From the NCBI RefSeq assembly GCF_020217485.1, contig NZ_JAEKMI010000046.1, positions 1 through 34,141 of the forward strand: a stretch of DNA of 34,141 bases, in the 5' to 3' direction. Numbering within the stretch: the stretch's first letter is position 1; each line of letters begins with the position of its first letter. The translations under genes and the position numbers were made by a program. This DNA comes from Mycobacterium sp. WUMAC-067 (GTDB lineage: Bacteria; Actinomycetota; Actinomycetes; Mycobacteriales; Mycobacteriaceae). Under the pieces are notes generated by a model. That model was not told the DNA's origin. It was given only the letters and a program-made list of their open reading frames with translations, and did not search any database. Positions 1-7,195 of this stretch are shown here, in pieces.

Positions 1-1464
1 GGGCACTTCGGTGCGATCGCCGCTCCACAGCGTGTGGAAGCGCTTGTCGGGGTCGTCATCGATGCGCCCATAGGTGTGGGCGCCGAAGAAGTCCCGCAAC
101 CCCTGGGTCAGCGCGGCGGGCAGCCGCTCGGTGCGCAGCGCGTCGTAGTACGACAGCGCCGAGGAGAAGCCGGGGATCGGGATGCCCAGCCGGGTGGCGG
201 TCACCACGACCCGCCGCCAGCCGTCGATGGCGGCCTCGATGGCGCTGCGGAAGTAAGGGGCGACGATCAGCGTCGGCAGGTCGGGGTCTTCGTCGAAGGC
301 GTCTTTGATCCGGTTGAGGAACTTCGCCCGGATGATGCAGCCGCCGCGCCAGATGGTGGCCAGGTCGCCGGGCGTGATGCCCCAGTCGTATTCGGCGCTG
401 CCGGCCTGAATCTGGTTGAAGCCCTGCGCATAGGCGATGATCTTCGACGCGTAGAGCGCCTGCCGGATGTCCTCGGTGAATTGCCGTGCGTCGGTGGGCT
501 TTTCACCGAGTTCACCCGAGGCCAGCCCGGTGGTGGCCTTGCGCTGGGTGACCGACCCAGACAGCGCGCGGGCGAACACCGCCTCGGCGATGCCGGTGAC
601 CGGCACACCGAGGTCGAGGGCGGACTTGACCGTCCACCGGCCGGTGCCCTTCTGCTCGGCCTCGTCGAGGATCAGGTCCACGAGCGGCTTGCCGGTCTTG
701 GCGTCGGTCTGGCGCAAGACCTGGGCGGTGATTTCGACGAGGAAGCTGTCCAGGTCGCCGGAGTTCCACTCGTCGAACACGTCGGCGATCTCGCCGGCGG
801 TCTTGCCGAGGCCGTCGCGCAGCAGCTGGTAGGCCTCGCCGATCAGCTGCATGTCGGAGTATTCGATGCCGTTGTGCACCATCTTGACGAAGTGCCCGGC
901 GCCGTCGGGACCGATGTGGGTGCAACACGGCACCCCGTCGACGTGCGCGGAGATCTCCTCGAGCAGCGGGCCCAGCGACTTGTACGACTCGGCCGGGCCG
1001 CCCGGCATGATCGACGGGCCGTTGAGCGCGCCCTCCTCGCCGCCCGAGATGCCGGCGCCGACGAAATGCAGGCCGCGCTCGCGCATCGCCTTCTCGCGGC
1101 GGATGGTGTCGGTGTAGAGGGCGTTGCCACCGTCGATGATGATGTCGCCGTCCTCCATGGCGTCGGCGAGCTCGTTGATCACCGCGTCCGTCGGGTCACC
1201 GGCCTTGACCATGATCAGCACCCGTCGCGGCTTTTCCAGCGCGTCGAGGAATTCGGCGATGGTCTCGGTACGCACGAACGTGCCGTCTCCGCCGTGCTCT
1301 TTGAGCAGCGCATCGGTTTTGGCGATCGACCGGTTGTGCAGCGCCACGGTGTAACCGTGCCGGGCGAAATTGCGGGCGATGTTCGACCCCATCACGGCCA
1401 GGCCCGTGACGCCGATCTGCGCGGTGCCGGTCTGGGAACCCGCCTGCGTGTCCGACGAACTCAT
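1..1464 (-). CDS. gnd: 6-phosphogluconate dehydrogenase, decarboxylating (3' end off window)
   Basis: Cytoplasmic enzyme of the oxidative pentose phosphate pathway that converts 6-phosphogluconate to ribulose 5-phosphate and CO2 while making NADPH. The translation shows the N-terminal nucleotide-binding loop GLAVMGSN (residues 21-28), the family signature SGGEEGALNGPSIMPGG, and the catalytic lysine segment GAGHFVKMVHNGIEY. The frame stays open for 488 codons to base 1 and ends in the expected C-terminal region, so only the last few residues and the stop are missing. The ATG at 1464-1462 has GAGAGG six bases upstream. The gene lies 100 bp downstream of the M56 peptidase gene on the same strand, as for M. 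tuberculosis gnd1 (Rv1844c). The family assignment is secure; the orthology is inferred from gene order. Confidence 0.96.
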   Translation of the reverse strand, partial: MSSSDTQAGSQTGTAQIGVTGLAVMGSNIARNFARHGYTVALHNRSIAKTDALLKEHGGDGTFVRTETIAEFLDALEKPRRVLIMVKAGDPTDAVINELADAMEDGDIIIDGGNALYTDTIRREKAMRERGLHFVGAGISGGEEGALNGPSIMPGGPAESYKSLGPLLEEISAHVDGVPCCTHIGPDGAGHFVKMVHNGIEYSDMQLIGEAYQLLRDGLGKTAGEIADVFDEWNSGDLDSFLVEITAQVLRQTDAKTGKPLVDLILDEAEQKGTGRWTVKSALDLGVPVTGIAEAVFARALSGSVTQRKATTGLASGELGEKPTDARQFTEDIRQALYASKIIAYAQGFNQIQAGSAEYDWGITPGDLATIWRGGCIIRAKFLNRIKDAFDEDPDLPTLIVAPYFRSAIEAAIDGWRRVVVTATRLGIPIPGFSSALSYYDALRTERLPAALTQGLRDFFGAHTYGRIDDDPDKRFHTLWSGDRTEVP

Positions 1465-1564
1465 GTCTTGCCTCTCAAATCGGGAGAACATTTCGCAAAA
1501 GCTTTCGGTGACACTGTGGCACAGCGCATGGACACGCGCCCGGGGTGATCGGCCCTCGGCGGCG

Positions 1565-2515
1565 TCAGAGGTTGAAGAGGCGTTCCAGCTCCGTGAGCCA
1601 GGGCACGGCGAGCGCGATGGTGGGCACCACGAAGACCGCCGCCGCGGCAAGGTACGCGACCGCCGACAGCGTGGCGCTGTTGCCGCGTCCGCCCAGCCGG
1701 CGCACTCGCAGCACCGTGCTGGGGCCGCTCGCCGCGAGCGCGCCCGACGGCGCCCGCCCCGACGCGCAGGCGACCAGCGCCCGGGCCAGGGGAGCGCGGC
1801 CGGCGGCGCGCACCGCCGCGTCGTCGGCGAGCAGCTCGACCAGAAGCTGGACGGCCCCCAGCGCATTGGCGCTGCGGACCACCCGCGGGAAGGCCGCGTG
1901 CACGGCGGTGAACGCCTCGAGCACCAGATCGTGCCGGGCCCGCAGGTGGGCCCGTTCGTGGGTGAGGATGGCGGCGACTTCGGCGTCGGCGAGCGTGCTC
2001 AGCGTTCCTTCGCTGACCACCACCCGGCTGCGCACACCCGGCAGGCAGTAGGCGAGCGGTTGCGGGACATCCAGTACGCGAAGGTCGCGCCTGCGGGTGC
2101 AGGACTGGGACAGCGCCGCGTCGTGGCCGACCCCGACCAGGTCGACGACCATGCGGTGATGGGCCCGTCGCTTGCGATTGGCGATGGCCACCCGGGCGAG
2201 TGCGACCATCAATCGGGCGCCGACCAGCACGGTTAGCGCGAAAACCCCGATGTATGCCGTCCACAGCGGCCATCCGAGCCGGTCGGCGGCGCCGACGATG
2301 CTGGTCGTGGGTCGCCCGTCGGGACCGGGCATGAGCAGCCGGGTGGCGATCGCGATCCCGGCGCTGAAGGCCGACAGGACCGCGGCCAGCGCGACGGCTT
2401 GCCACAACACCATGGCGGCACGGGGGGCGCGCAGCGGCCAGCGCGCGCGTGCCAACATGGCCGGCACGGGACCGGTCAGTAGCACCGCGAGAATGGTGAA
2501 AGCCAGCGCGGACAC
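1565..2515 (-). CDS. M56-family membrane metallopeptidase, BlaR-like (Rv1845c homologue)
   Basis: Predicted membrane zinc peptidase of the BlaR1/MecR1 M56 family, 316 residues. Hydrophobic segments lie near residues 2-20, 35-60 and 84-108, with another near the C terminus. The zinc motif HERAH is at 186-190 and a likely third ligand lies in ELLADD (227-232). It is paired with a blaI repressor gene 14 bp upstream, so the expected role is signal-dependent proteolysis that relieves BlaI repression. Unlike staphylococcal BlaR1, it has no C-terminal penicillin-binding sensor domain: only one membrane segment and a short tail follow the peptidase core. How it would sense beta-lactams is therefore not visible. 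The start is GTG at 2515. Confidence 0.88.
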   Translation of the reverse strand: MSALAFTILAVLLTGPVPAMLARARWPLRAPRAAMVLWQAVALAAVLSAFSAGIAIATRLLMPGPDGRPTTSIVGAADRLGWPLWTAYIGVFALTVLVGARLMVALARVAIANRKRRAHHRMVVDLVGVGHDAALSQSCTRRRDLRVLDVPQPLAYCLPGVRSRVVVSEGTLSTLADAEVAAILTHERAHLRARHDLVLEAFTAVHAAFPRVVRSANALGAVQLLVELLADDAAVRAAGRAPLARALVACASGRAPSGALAASGPSTVLRVRRLGGRGNSATLSAVAYLAAAAVFVVPTIALAVPWLTELERLFNL

Positions 2516-2529
2516 ACTGTTAGTGTCCC

Positions 2530-2949
2530 TCAGCCCTCCGGGGCTGCGCCAGCAGATGGCGAGTTGTTGCGTTGATTGGCTTCCAGTTCGGCGAGCGCGC
2601 GCCGAAGCGCCGCGGCCTCGTCGGCGCCGACGCGCTCGACGAAGTGCACCAGCGCGGCCTGCCGGCCCCCGGAGTCCTCGGCCTGGGCCAGCGCGTCCAC
2701 CATGAGGCCGGCGACCAGTTCGTCGCGGCCGTGCACGGGGGCGTACCGGTGTGCGCGGTCGTCGCGGATCTGGGAGACCAGGTTCTTCTTGGCCAGCCGC
2801 TGCAGCACGGTCATGATCGTGGTGTAGGCAAGGTCGCGCCGGGCCGCCAACGCCTCATGGACCTGGCGAACCGTCTGAGGCTCGGGCGTGGACCACAGAT
2901 GGTCCATGACGGCCCGTTCCAGATCCCCCAGCCGTGTCAGTTTGGCCAT
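2530..2949 (-). CDS. blaI: BlaI/MecI-family transcriptional repressor
   Basis: A 139-residue winged-helix DNA-binding repressor. The N-terminal half has the family pattern: LGDLERAVMDHLW, then TVRQVHEAL, then the recognition region AYTTIMTVLQRLAKKNLV (about residues 41-58). The C-terminal third is the dimerisation segment ending in an acidic, Asn-rich tail. In M. tuberculosis, BlaI (Rv1846c) represses beta-lactamase and some respiratory and ATP synthase genes; the same role is expected here. Translation starts at ATG 2949 with AGGAG 11 bases upstream. It is the first gene of a two-gene unit with the M56 peptidase. A dyad 44 bp upstream suggests autoregulation. Confidence 0.95.
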   Translation of the reverse strand: MAKLTRLGDLERAVMDHLWSTPEPQTVRQVHEALAARRDLAYTTIMTVLQRLAKKNLVSQIRDDRAHRYAPVHGRDELVAGLMVDALAQAEDSGGRQAALVHFVERVGADEAAALRRALAELEANQRNNSPSAGAAPEG

Positions 2950-2992
2950 AGTTCGTTCATCTCCTGAGCGTCGAAACCAGACTACTCCCGCT

Positions 2993-3009
2993 TACTACCG
3001 ACCGTCGTA
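2993..3009. promoter_or_regulatory. Candidate BlaI operator
   Basis: The sequence TACTACCGACCGTCGTA is an imperfect inverted repeat, TAC-AC facing GT-GTA about a central A, 44 bp upstream of the blaI start. BlaI/MecI operators are TAC/GTA-type dyads close to their own gene, so autoregulation is the simplest reading. Assignment rests on position and symmetry only. Confidence 0.5.
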
Positions 3010-3086
3010 CGGAAAGCTGACGAATCTCTGTGCCGGCCCGCCGTCGCGCCCCGGCGCGAACAAGTCGAACAATACCCCTTGCAAAG

Positions 3087-3105
3087 TTAGGGCAGCCTTG
3101 CCTAT
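3087..3105 (+). promoter_or_regulatory. IdeR (iron) box over the MrsI promoter
   Basis: TTAGGGCAGCCTTGCCTAT matches 13 of 19 positions of the mycobacterial IdeR consensus TTAGGTTAGGCTAACCTAA, including both outer half-site cores TTAGG and CCTA. It overlaps a -10-like TATGCT (3103-3108), so Fe-IdeR bound here should block transcription to the right when iron is plentiful. Confidence 0.75.
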
Positions 3106-3113
3106 GCTAATCC

Positions 3114-3213
3114 AGTCGAGCGATAACGGACCGCGTGAGAGTCCTGAGGGCTGCAGTGACCCCCGGTCTACTCGATCGGCGAGCCCCGTGCCTAGTGCAC
3201 GGGGCTCAGCCGT
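3114..3213 (+). ncRNA. mrsI: MrsI iron-responsive small RNA (ncRv11846 homologue)
   Basis: In M. tuberculosis the roughly 100-nt sRNA MrsI lies between blaI (Rv1846c) and Rv1847, is repressed by IdeR, and lowers synthesis of non-essential iron proteins during iron starvation. This interval has the same neighbours and the expected parts: an IdeR box (3087-3105), a -10 TATGCT (3103-3108) that puts the start near 3114, a short internal stem AGTCC/GGGCT (3140-3152), and an 11-bp terminator stem (3181-3207) with TTTT at 3213-3216. The implied length is about 100 nt. No convincing protein is encoded. Ends are approximate, and sequence identity with MrsI was not tested by alignment. Confidence 0.78.
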
Positions 3214-3216
3214 TTT
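3181..3216 (+). terminator. Terminator hairpin of the MrsI sRNA
   Basis: GAGCCCCGTGC (3181-3191) pairs perfectly with GCACGGGGCTC (3197-3207) around a 5-nt loop CTAGT, and TTTT follows at 3213-3216. It is followed 69 bp later by the thioesterase start, so it separates the sRNA from that gene. Confidence 0.8.
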
Positions 3217-3284
3217 CGGGGTATATCCGGCGAGTTGTGCTGCCGCCAAAGCCGTCCCGCACGCGATGGTGTAGACACAGGGGC

Positions 3285-3707
3285 GTGCCAGAGCCGCAGG
3301 AAACGATCATCCCGCCGCATTTCTCCGCGCCCTTCGACCGCGAGATCGGCTTGCAGTTCACCGAACTCGGCCCCGACGGCGCCCGCGCCCAACTCGAGGT
3401 CACGCCCAAGCTGTTGCAGCCGATGGGTCTGGTGCACGGCGGCGTTTACTGCTCGATGATCGAAAGCATGGCCAGCGTGGCGGCCTACACCTGGCTGGCC
3501 ACCCGCGGTGGCGGAAATGTCGTGGGAGTCAACAACAACACCGACTTCCTGCGCTCCATCGGCTCGGGCATGGTCTACGGCAGGGTCGAACCGATTCACC
3601 GCGGCCGGCGCCAGCAATTGTGGTTGGTCACCATCACCGACGACGACGATCGCGTGGTTGCCCGCGGCCAGGTGCGACTGCAGAACCTCGAGCTTCGCGA
3701 AGGCTGA
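3285..3707 (+). CDS. PaaI-type hotdog thioesterase (Rv1847 homologue)
   Basis: A 140-residue single hotdog-fold protein of the PaaI/YbgC acyl-CoA thioesterase type. The central helix begins with LVHGGVYCSMIESMAS, the family's HGG motif followed by a catalytic-helix acidic residue. It is followed by GVNNNTDFLRS, and by the strand pattern VEPIHRGRRQQLWLVTITDDDDRVVARGQVRL. It should hydrolyse an acyl- or aryl-CoA thioester in the cytoplasm; the substrate is unknown. GTG 3285 is chosen because it begins just before the conserved domain and gives the length remembered for Rv1847. An upstream extension would run back through the sRNA. In M. tuberculosis the next genes are urease; here the next gene is ndh on the other strand. 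Confidence 0.9.
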   Translation: MPEPQETIIPPHFSAPFDREIGLQFTELGPDGARAQLEVTPKLLQPMGLVHGGVYCSMIESMASVAAYTWLATRGGGNVVGVNNNTDFLRSIGSGMVYGRVEPIHRGRRQQLWLVTITDDDDRVVARGQVRLQNLELREG

Positions 3708-3746
3708 TCGCAGGGCACTCCGGTTGCGCGATCGCCGAATACCTAG

Positions 3747-3761
3747 GTCCCGCAACGGGAC
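3747..3761. terminator. Hairpin between convergent thioesterase and ndh genes
   Basis: GTCCCG (3747-3752), loop CAA and CGGGAC (3756-3761) form a perfect 6-bp stem in the 70-bp gap between two genes that end facing each other. It may end transcripts from both sides. There is no U-tract, which is common for mycobacterial terminators. Confidence 0.5.
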
Positions 3762-3777
3762 TGGCGACGGCGCGCGG

Positions 3778-5163
3778 CTAGCTGGCCCGTCGGGCGACCG
3801 GGCGCTTGGTCTCCGCGGCGAGCACCGCCAGCTGTTCGAGCCGGGTGCGGGCGAACGCCTGCTGCTCGGTGATGGTGAGTTGACCCCGTCGGGTGCTCAG
3901 GAACGTCACCGTCCACGACAGCAGCGTGCTGATCTTGGTCTTGAACCCGACCAGGTAGACCAGGTGCAGGACCAGCCACGCGAACCAGGCGAACAGGCCG
4001 CTGAATTCGACCGGACCGATCTTGGCCACCGCGGAAAATCGCGACACCGTGGCCATCGATCCCTTGTCGAAGTACTGGAACGGTTCCCGCTCGGCCGGGT
4101 CGGCGCCGTCGAGTTCGGCCTTGATCGTGCTCGCGACGTACTTGGCGCCCTGAATGGCGCCCTGGGCTACCCCCGGCACGCCTTCGACCGCGGCCAGGTC
4201 GCCGATGACGAACACGTCGGGGTGGCCCGGGATGGACAGGTCGGGCAGCACCTTGACGCGTCCGGCCCGGTCGAGTTCGACCGTCGACTGGTCGGCGAGG
4301 TCGCGGCCCAGCGGGCTGGCCGAAACGCCGGCGGACCAGACCTTGCAAGCGGATTCGATGCGCCGGACCGTGCCGTCGGAGTCCTTGACGGTGATGCCGT
4401 TGCGGTCGACGTCGGTGACCATGGCGCCCAGCTGGATCTCCACGCCCATCTTTTCCAGCCGGTCGGCGGCCCGCTGACCCAGCTTGTCGCCGAAGGGCGG
4501 AAGCACCGCGGGGGCGGCGTCGAGCAGGATCACGCGCGCCTTGGTGGAGTCGATGTGGCGGAACGAGCCTTTAAGCGTGTAGGTCGCTAATTCCGCGATC
4601 TGCCCGGCCATTTCGACGCCGGTGGGGCCGGCACCGATCACGGTGAACGTCAGCAGCTTGGCGCGTCGTTCCGGATCACGGGACCGCTCGGCCTGTTCGA
4701 AGGCGCTCAGGATCCGCCCGCGGACCTCGAGCGCGTCGTCGATCGACTTCATGCCCGGGGCGAACTCGGCGAAATGGTCGTTCCCGAAGTAGGACTGGCC
4801 CGCGCCGGCGGCGACAATCAAGCTGTCGTAAGGGGTTTCGTAGGTGTGGCCGAGCAGATCCGACACGACGAACTTGCCGTCCAAGTCGATGTGGGTGACG
4901 TCGCCGAGCAACACCTGGACGTTGCGCTGCCGACGCAGGACGACCCGGGTGGGCGGGGCGATGTCGCCCTCGGACACGATGCCGGTCGCCACTTGGTACA
5001 GCAGCGGCTGGAAGAGGTGGTGCGTGGTGCGGGCGATCAGTTTGATGTCGACGTTCGCGTGCTTGAGTTTCTTGGCAGCGTTTAGCCCGCCGAAGCCCGA
5101 CCCGATGATGACGACCTGATGGCGACGCTCCGGTCCAGCTTTGGTACCTGGCTGGGGGCTCAT
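3778..5163 (-). CDS. ndh: Type II NADH:menaquinone oxidoreductase
   Basis: Single-subunit, non-proton-pumping NADH dehydrogenase on the inner face of the membrane; it passes electrons from NADH through FAD to menaquinone. The 461-residue protein has an FAD Rossmann motif VVIIGSGFGG (about 17-26), an NADH motif VIGAGPTGVEMAG in the middle, the second FAD contact VFVIGDLAA, and a hydrophobic C-terminal helix around FAWFAWLVLHLVYLVGF that anchors it to the membrane. It is near-identical in pattern to M. tuberculosis Ndh (Rv1854c). ATG 5163 gives the known N terminus MSPQ and has GGAG upstream. An in-frame upstream extension to 5214 would add 17 residues with no family support. Confidence 0.96.
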   Translation of the reverse strand: MSPQPGTKAGPERRHQVVIIGSGFGGLNAAKKLKHANVDIKLIARTTHHLFQPLLYQVATGIVSEGDIAPPTRVVLRRQRNVQVLLGDVTHIDLDGKFVVSDLLGHTYETPYDSLIVAAGAGQSYFGNDHFAEFAPGMKSIDDALEVRGRILSAFEQAERSRDPERRAKLLTFTVIGAGPTGVEMAGQIAELATYTLKGSFRHIDSTKARVILLDAAPAVLPPFGDKLGQRAADRLEKMGVEIQLGAMVTDVDRNGITVKDSDGTVRRIESACKVWSAGVSASPLGRDLADQSTVELDRAGRVKVLPDLSIPGHPDVFVIGDLAAVEGVPGVAQGAIQGAKYVASTIKAELDGADPAEREPFQYFDKGSMATVSRFSAVAKIGPVEFSGLFAWFAWLVLHLVYLVGFKTKISTLLSWTVTFLSTRRGQLTITEQQAFARTRLEQLAVLAAETKRPVARRAS

Positions 5164-5289
5164 GTTTCCGCTGCTCCTGACGAGGGCTTTTGGACGCGCG
5201 ACTGCGATTAGCAACCACGCTAGTCAGGCGGATACCCCGAAACCCAACTCACAACGTGTGTAATCAACCACACCGCGCGCATCACTCCT

Positions 5290-5325
5290 GGTCGGCGAAC
5301 GTGATTCTCGTCATGTTCGCCGACC
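5290..5325 (-). terminator. Long hairpin after the LLM oxidoreductase gene
   Basis: Bases 5290-5304 (GGTCGGCGAACGTGA) pair with 5311-5325 over 15 positions with one G-U pair, around a 6-nt loop. It lies 24 bp past the LLM gene stop and upstream of ndh on the same strand, so it probably ends the upstream transcript and makes ndh an independent unit. Confidence 0.75.
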
Positions 5326-5348
5326 GGGTGCGCGCTGAGCCCTGCCGC

Positions 5349-6266
5349 CTAGAGCCCGACGAGCGGGCGCAGCGCCTCGCCGGCCGCCTCGACGATGCCC
5401 GGTGTGTAGAACGGCAGGTTGATGATCACGCCGTCGATGCCCGCGTCGATGACCTTGGTCTTGATCTGATCGGCGACCGAGTCCGGGGTGCCGACCACCA
5501 TGCGCTGTTTCATCTCCGCGGGAATCTGGTCGAGGCTCGCGTTCTCGTCGATCAGCACCGTGGTTAGCGAGCTGGTCTCCAGGGTCGCCGGGTCGCGGCC
5601 CACCTCCTCGCACGAGCGCCGCACCACCTCCAACTTGCCGGGCAGTTCGTCGAAGCCCGCGATCACGTTGAGGTGGTCGAAATGCCTTGCGGCGAGCGGG
5701 ATTGTCTTCTTTTCGCCGCTGCCGCCGATCATCAGCGGAATGTGGTCTCGGAAGCGGGGATTGGCGACCGCGTCGCTGGCGCGATACCACTTGCCCGAGA
5801 AGGTCGCCTGCTCGCCCTTGATCATCGGCAGGATGATTTCGAGGGCTTCGTCGAGCCGGTTGAATCTGTCGGTGAAGGTGCCGAATTCGAAACCCAACTG
5901 GTCATGCTCGAGCTCGAACCAGCCGGTGCCGATGCCCAGGATCGCGCGGCCCTGGCTCACCACGTCCAGTGTGGTGATGATCTTCGCCAGCAGGGTGGGG
6001 TTGCGATACGTATTGCCGGTGACCAAGGTGCCCAGCTGCACCCGCTCGGTGGCGGTGGCCAGCGCCCCCAGGGCGGTGTAGGCCTCCAGCATGGGCTGAT
6101 CGGGCGATCCCAGCATCGGCAGTTGGTAGAAGTGGTCCATCACGAAAACCGAGTCGAATCCCGCGGATTCGGCCTCGCGTGCCTGGGCGATGACGGTGGG
6201 GAAGAGTTGCTCTACCCCCGTGCCGAAGGAAAAGTTGGGAATCTGCAGACCAAGTCGAATAGCCAC
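5349..6266 (-). CDS. LLM-class F420-dependent oxidoreductase (Rv1855c homologue)
   Basis: A 305-residue luciferase-like monooxygenase-fold protein (TIM barrel). Family features include RLGLQIPNF at the N terminus, AREAESAGFDSVFVMDHF, the strand ERVQLGTLVTGNTYRNP, and ILGIGTGWFELEHDQLGF, which matches the F420-binding LLM subgroup found widely in mycobacteria. The likely cofactor is reduced or oxidised F420; the substrate is unknown. The start is GTG 6266. It is followed by a strong hairpin and lies 63 bp downstream of an SDR gene on the same strand, so the two may be co-transcribed, as the Rv1856c-Rv1855c order suggests. Confidence 0.9.
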   Translation of the reverse strand: MAIRLGLQIPNFSFGTGVEQLFPTVIAQAREAESAGFDSVFVMDHFYQLPMLGSPDQPMLEAYTALGALATATERVQLGTLVTGNTYRNPTLLAKIITTLDVVSQGRAILGIGTGWFELEHDQLGFEFGTFTDRFNRLDEALEIILPMIKGEQATFSGKWYRASDAVANPRFRDHIPLMIGGSGEKKTIPLAARHFDHLNVIAGFDELPGKLEVVRRSCEEVGRDPATLETSSLTTVLIDENASLDQIPAEMKQRMVVGTPDSVADQIKTKVIDAGIDGVIINLPFYTPGIVEAAGEALRPLVGL

Positions 6267-6329
6267 GCTGATTACCGTAGCGATCGGCCGGGCGCGGGAG
6301 AAGGGTTTGCGGCGGGCGCGGGTTACGCC

Positions 6330-7007
6330 TCAGGCGAACTGAGCCAGCGCGCCGTGGCTCACATGCAACGTCTGACCGGTGATGTGGCGCGCCGCCGACG
6401 TGGTCAAGAACAGCGCCAGGCGGGCGACCTCCGCGGCCACCGGCGCGGCGGTGCGCGAAAGCCCGTCGTAGCCGGCCTGAGCGCTGCGCCCACTGGCGAC
6501 GGCGTTGACCGTGATTCCGCGCGTGCCGAAGACGCTCGCCTGTCCCGCGGTCCAAGTCGCCAGCGTCGCTTTGATCGCCGCGTCGGCGCTGCCCGCCGGC
6601 GGGTTCTCGGGTACCACGCTGATGATCGACCCGCCCGAACGCAGATGATCGCCCACGGTCTGAAGGGTCAGCACCGCCGAAAGCACCGTCGCGTCAAGGG
6701 CATTGCGCCACGCGTTGGCGGTGTCGGCGATCGAGTAGGTGCGCGGGTCGCCGGCCTCCCAGGTGGGCGCCGGCACGTTGACGATGGTGTCCAGGTGATG
6801 GGGGAACAGCGGGCGAGCCTCTTCGAGGCTGGCCGGGTCGGTGGTGTTGCAGACGATCGCCTCGACCTCTAGTTCCTTGGCGGCGATCTCCAGATCGCTC
6901 TTGCGCGCGCCCACGAGGGTCACTCTGTGGCCGTCGTCGCGGAAGCCCTCGGCCACCGCGCGCCCCAGCTCCGTGTCTCCGCCGGTAACCAGTACCTCCA
7001 CTGCCAT
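6330..7007 (-). CDS. Atypical short-chain dehydrogenase (Rv1856c homologue)
   Basis: A 225-residue SDR-fold protein. The N-terminal nucleotide motif is VLVTGGDTELGRAVAEGF, and ITVNAVASG and HITGQTLHVSHGAL near the C terminus match the classical SDR ending. The active site is unusual: where classical SDRs have YxxxK, this protein has DAAIK, so the lysine is kept but the tyrosine position is aspartate. It may therefore bind NAD(P) without normal SDR chemistry, or use different chemistry. The start is ATG 7007, preceded by GGAGG. A palindrome about 55 bp upstream may be its operator. Confidence 0.85.
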   Translation of the reverse strand: MAVEVLVTGGDTELGRAVAEGFRDDGHRVTLVGARKSDLEIAAKELEVEAIVCNTTDPASLEEARPLFPHHLDTIVNVPAPTWEAGDPRTYSIADTANAWRNALDATVLSAVLTLQTVGDHLRSGGSIISVVPENPPAGSADAAIKATLATWTAGQASVFGTRGITVNAVASGRSAQAGYDGLSRTAAPVAAEVARLALFLTTSAARHITGQTLHVSHGALAQFA

Positions 7008-7060
7008 GACCTCCTCTGCCTGGGACCTCAGCGCGTTATGGCGTCAATCCCCGTATATGT

Positions 7061-7072
7061 TACTGGACAGTA
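7061..7072. promoter_or_regulatory. Palindromic operator-like site upstream of the SDR gene
   Basis: TACTGGACAGTA is a dyad with perfect 5-bp arms TACTG/CAGTA, 54 bp upstream of the minus-strand SDR start and 124 bp upstream of modA. A second dyad with arms CGGC/GCCG around an A/T core follows at 7079-7095. Such sites are typical of TetR- or MarR-type regulators; the regulator is unknown. Confidence 0.4.
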
Positions 7073-7195
7073 GCTAGCCGGCGAAATTTTTGCCGCCGCG
7101 ACGCGCGGATCAGTTCGGTAACTATTTGTGCGTCACTTTTTGCGGCGATTTGGGCGCCACGCGCACCGCAGCATCGGCGGGTTAGGGTGCATCCC

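Noticed and set aside
34..1548. Long plus-strand open frame opposite gnd
   Set aside because: It is a by-product of high GC. The minus strand encodes a full 6-phosphogluconate dehydrogenase, and this frame has no recognisable domain.
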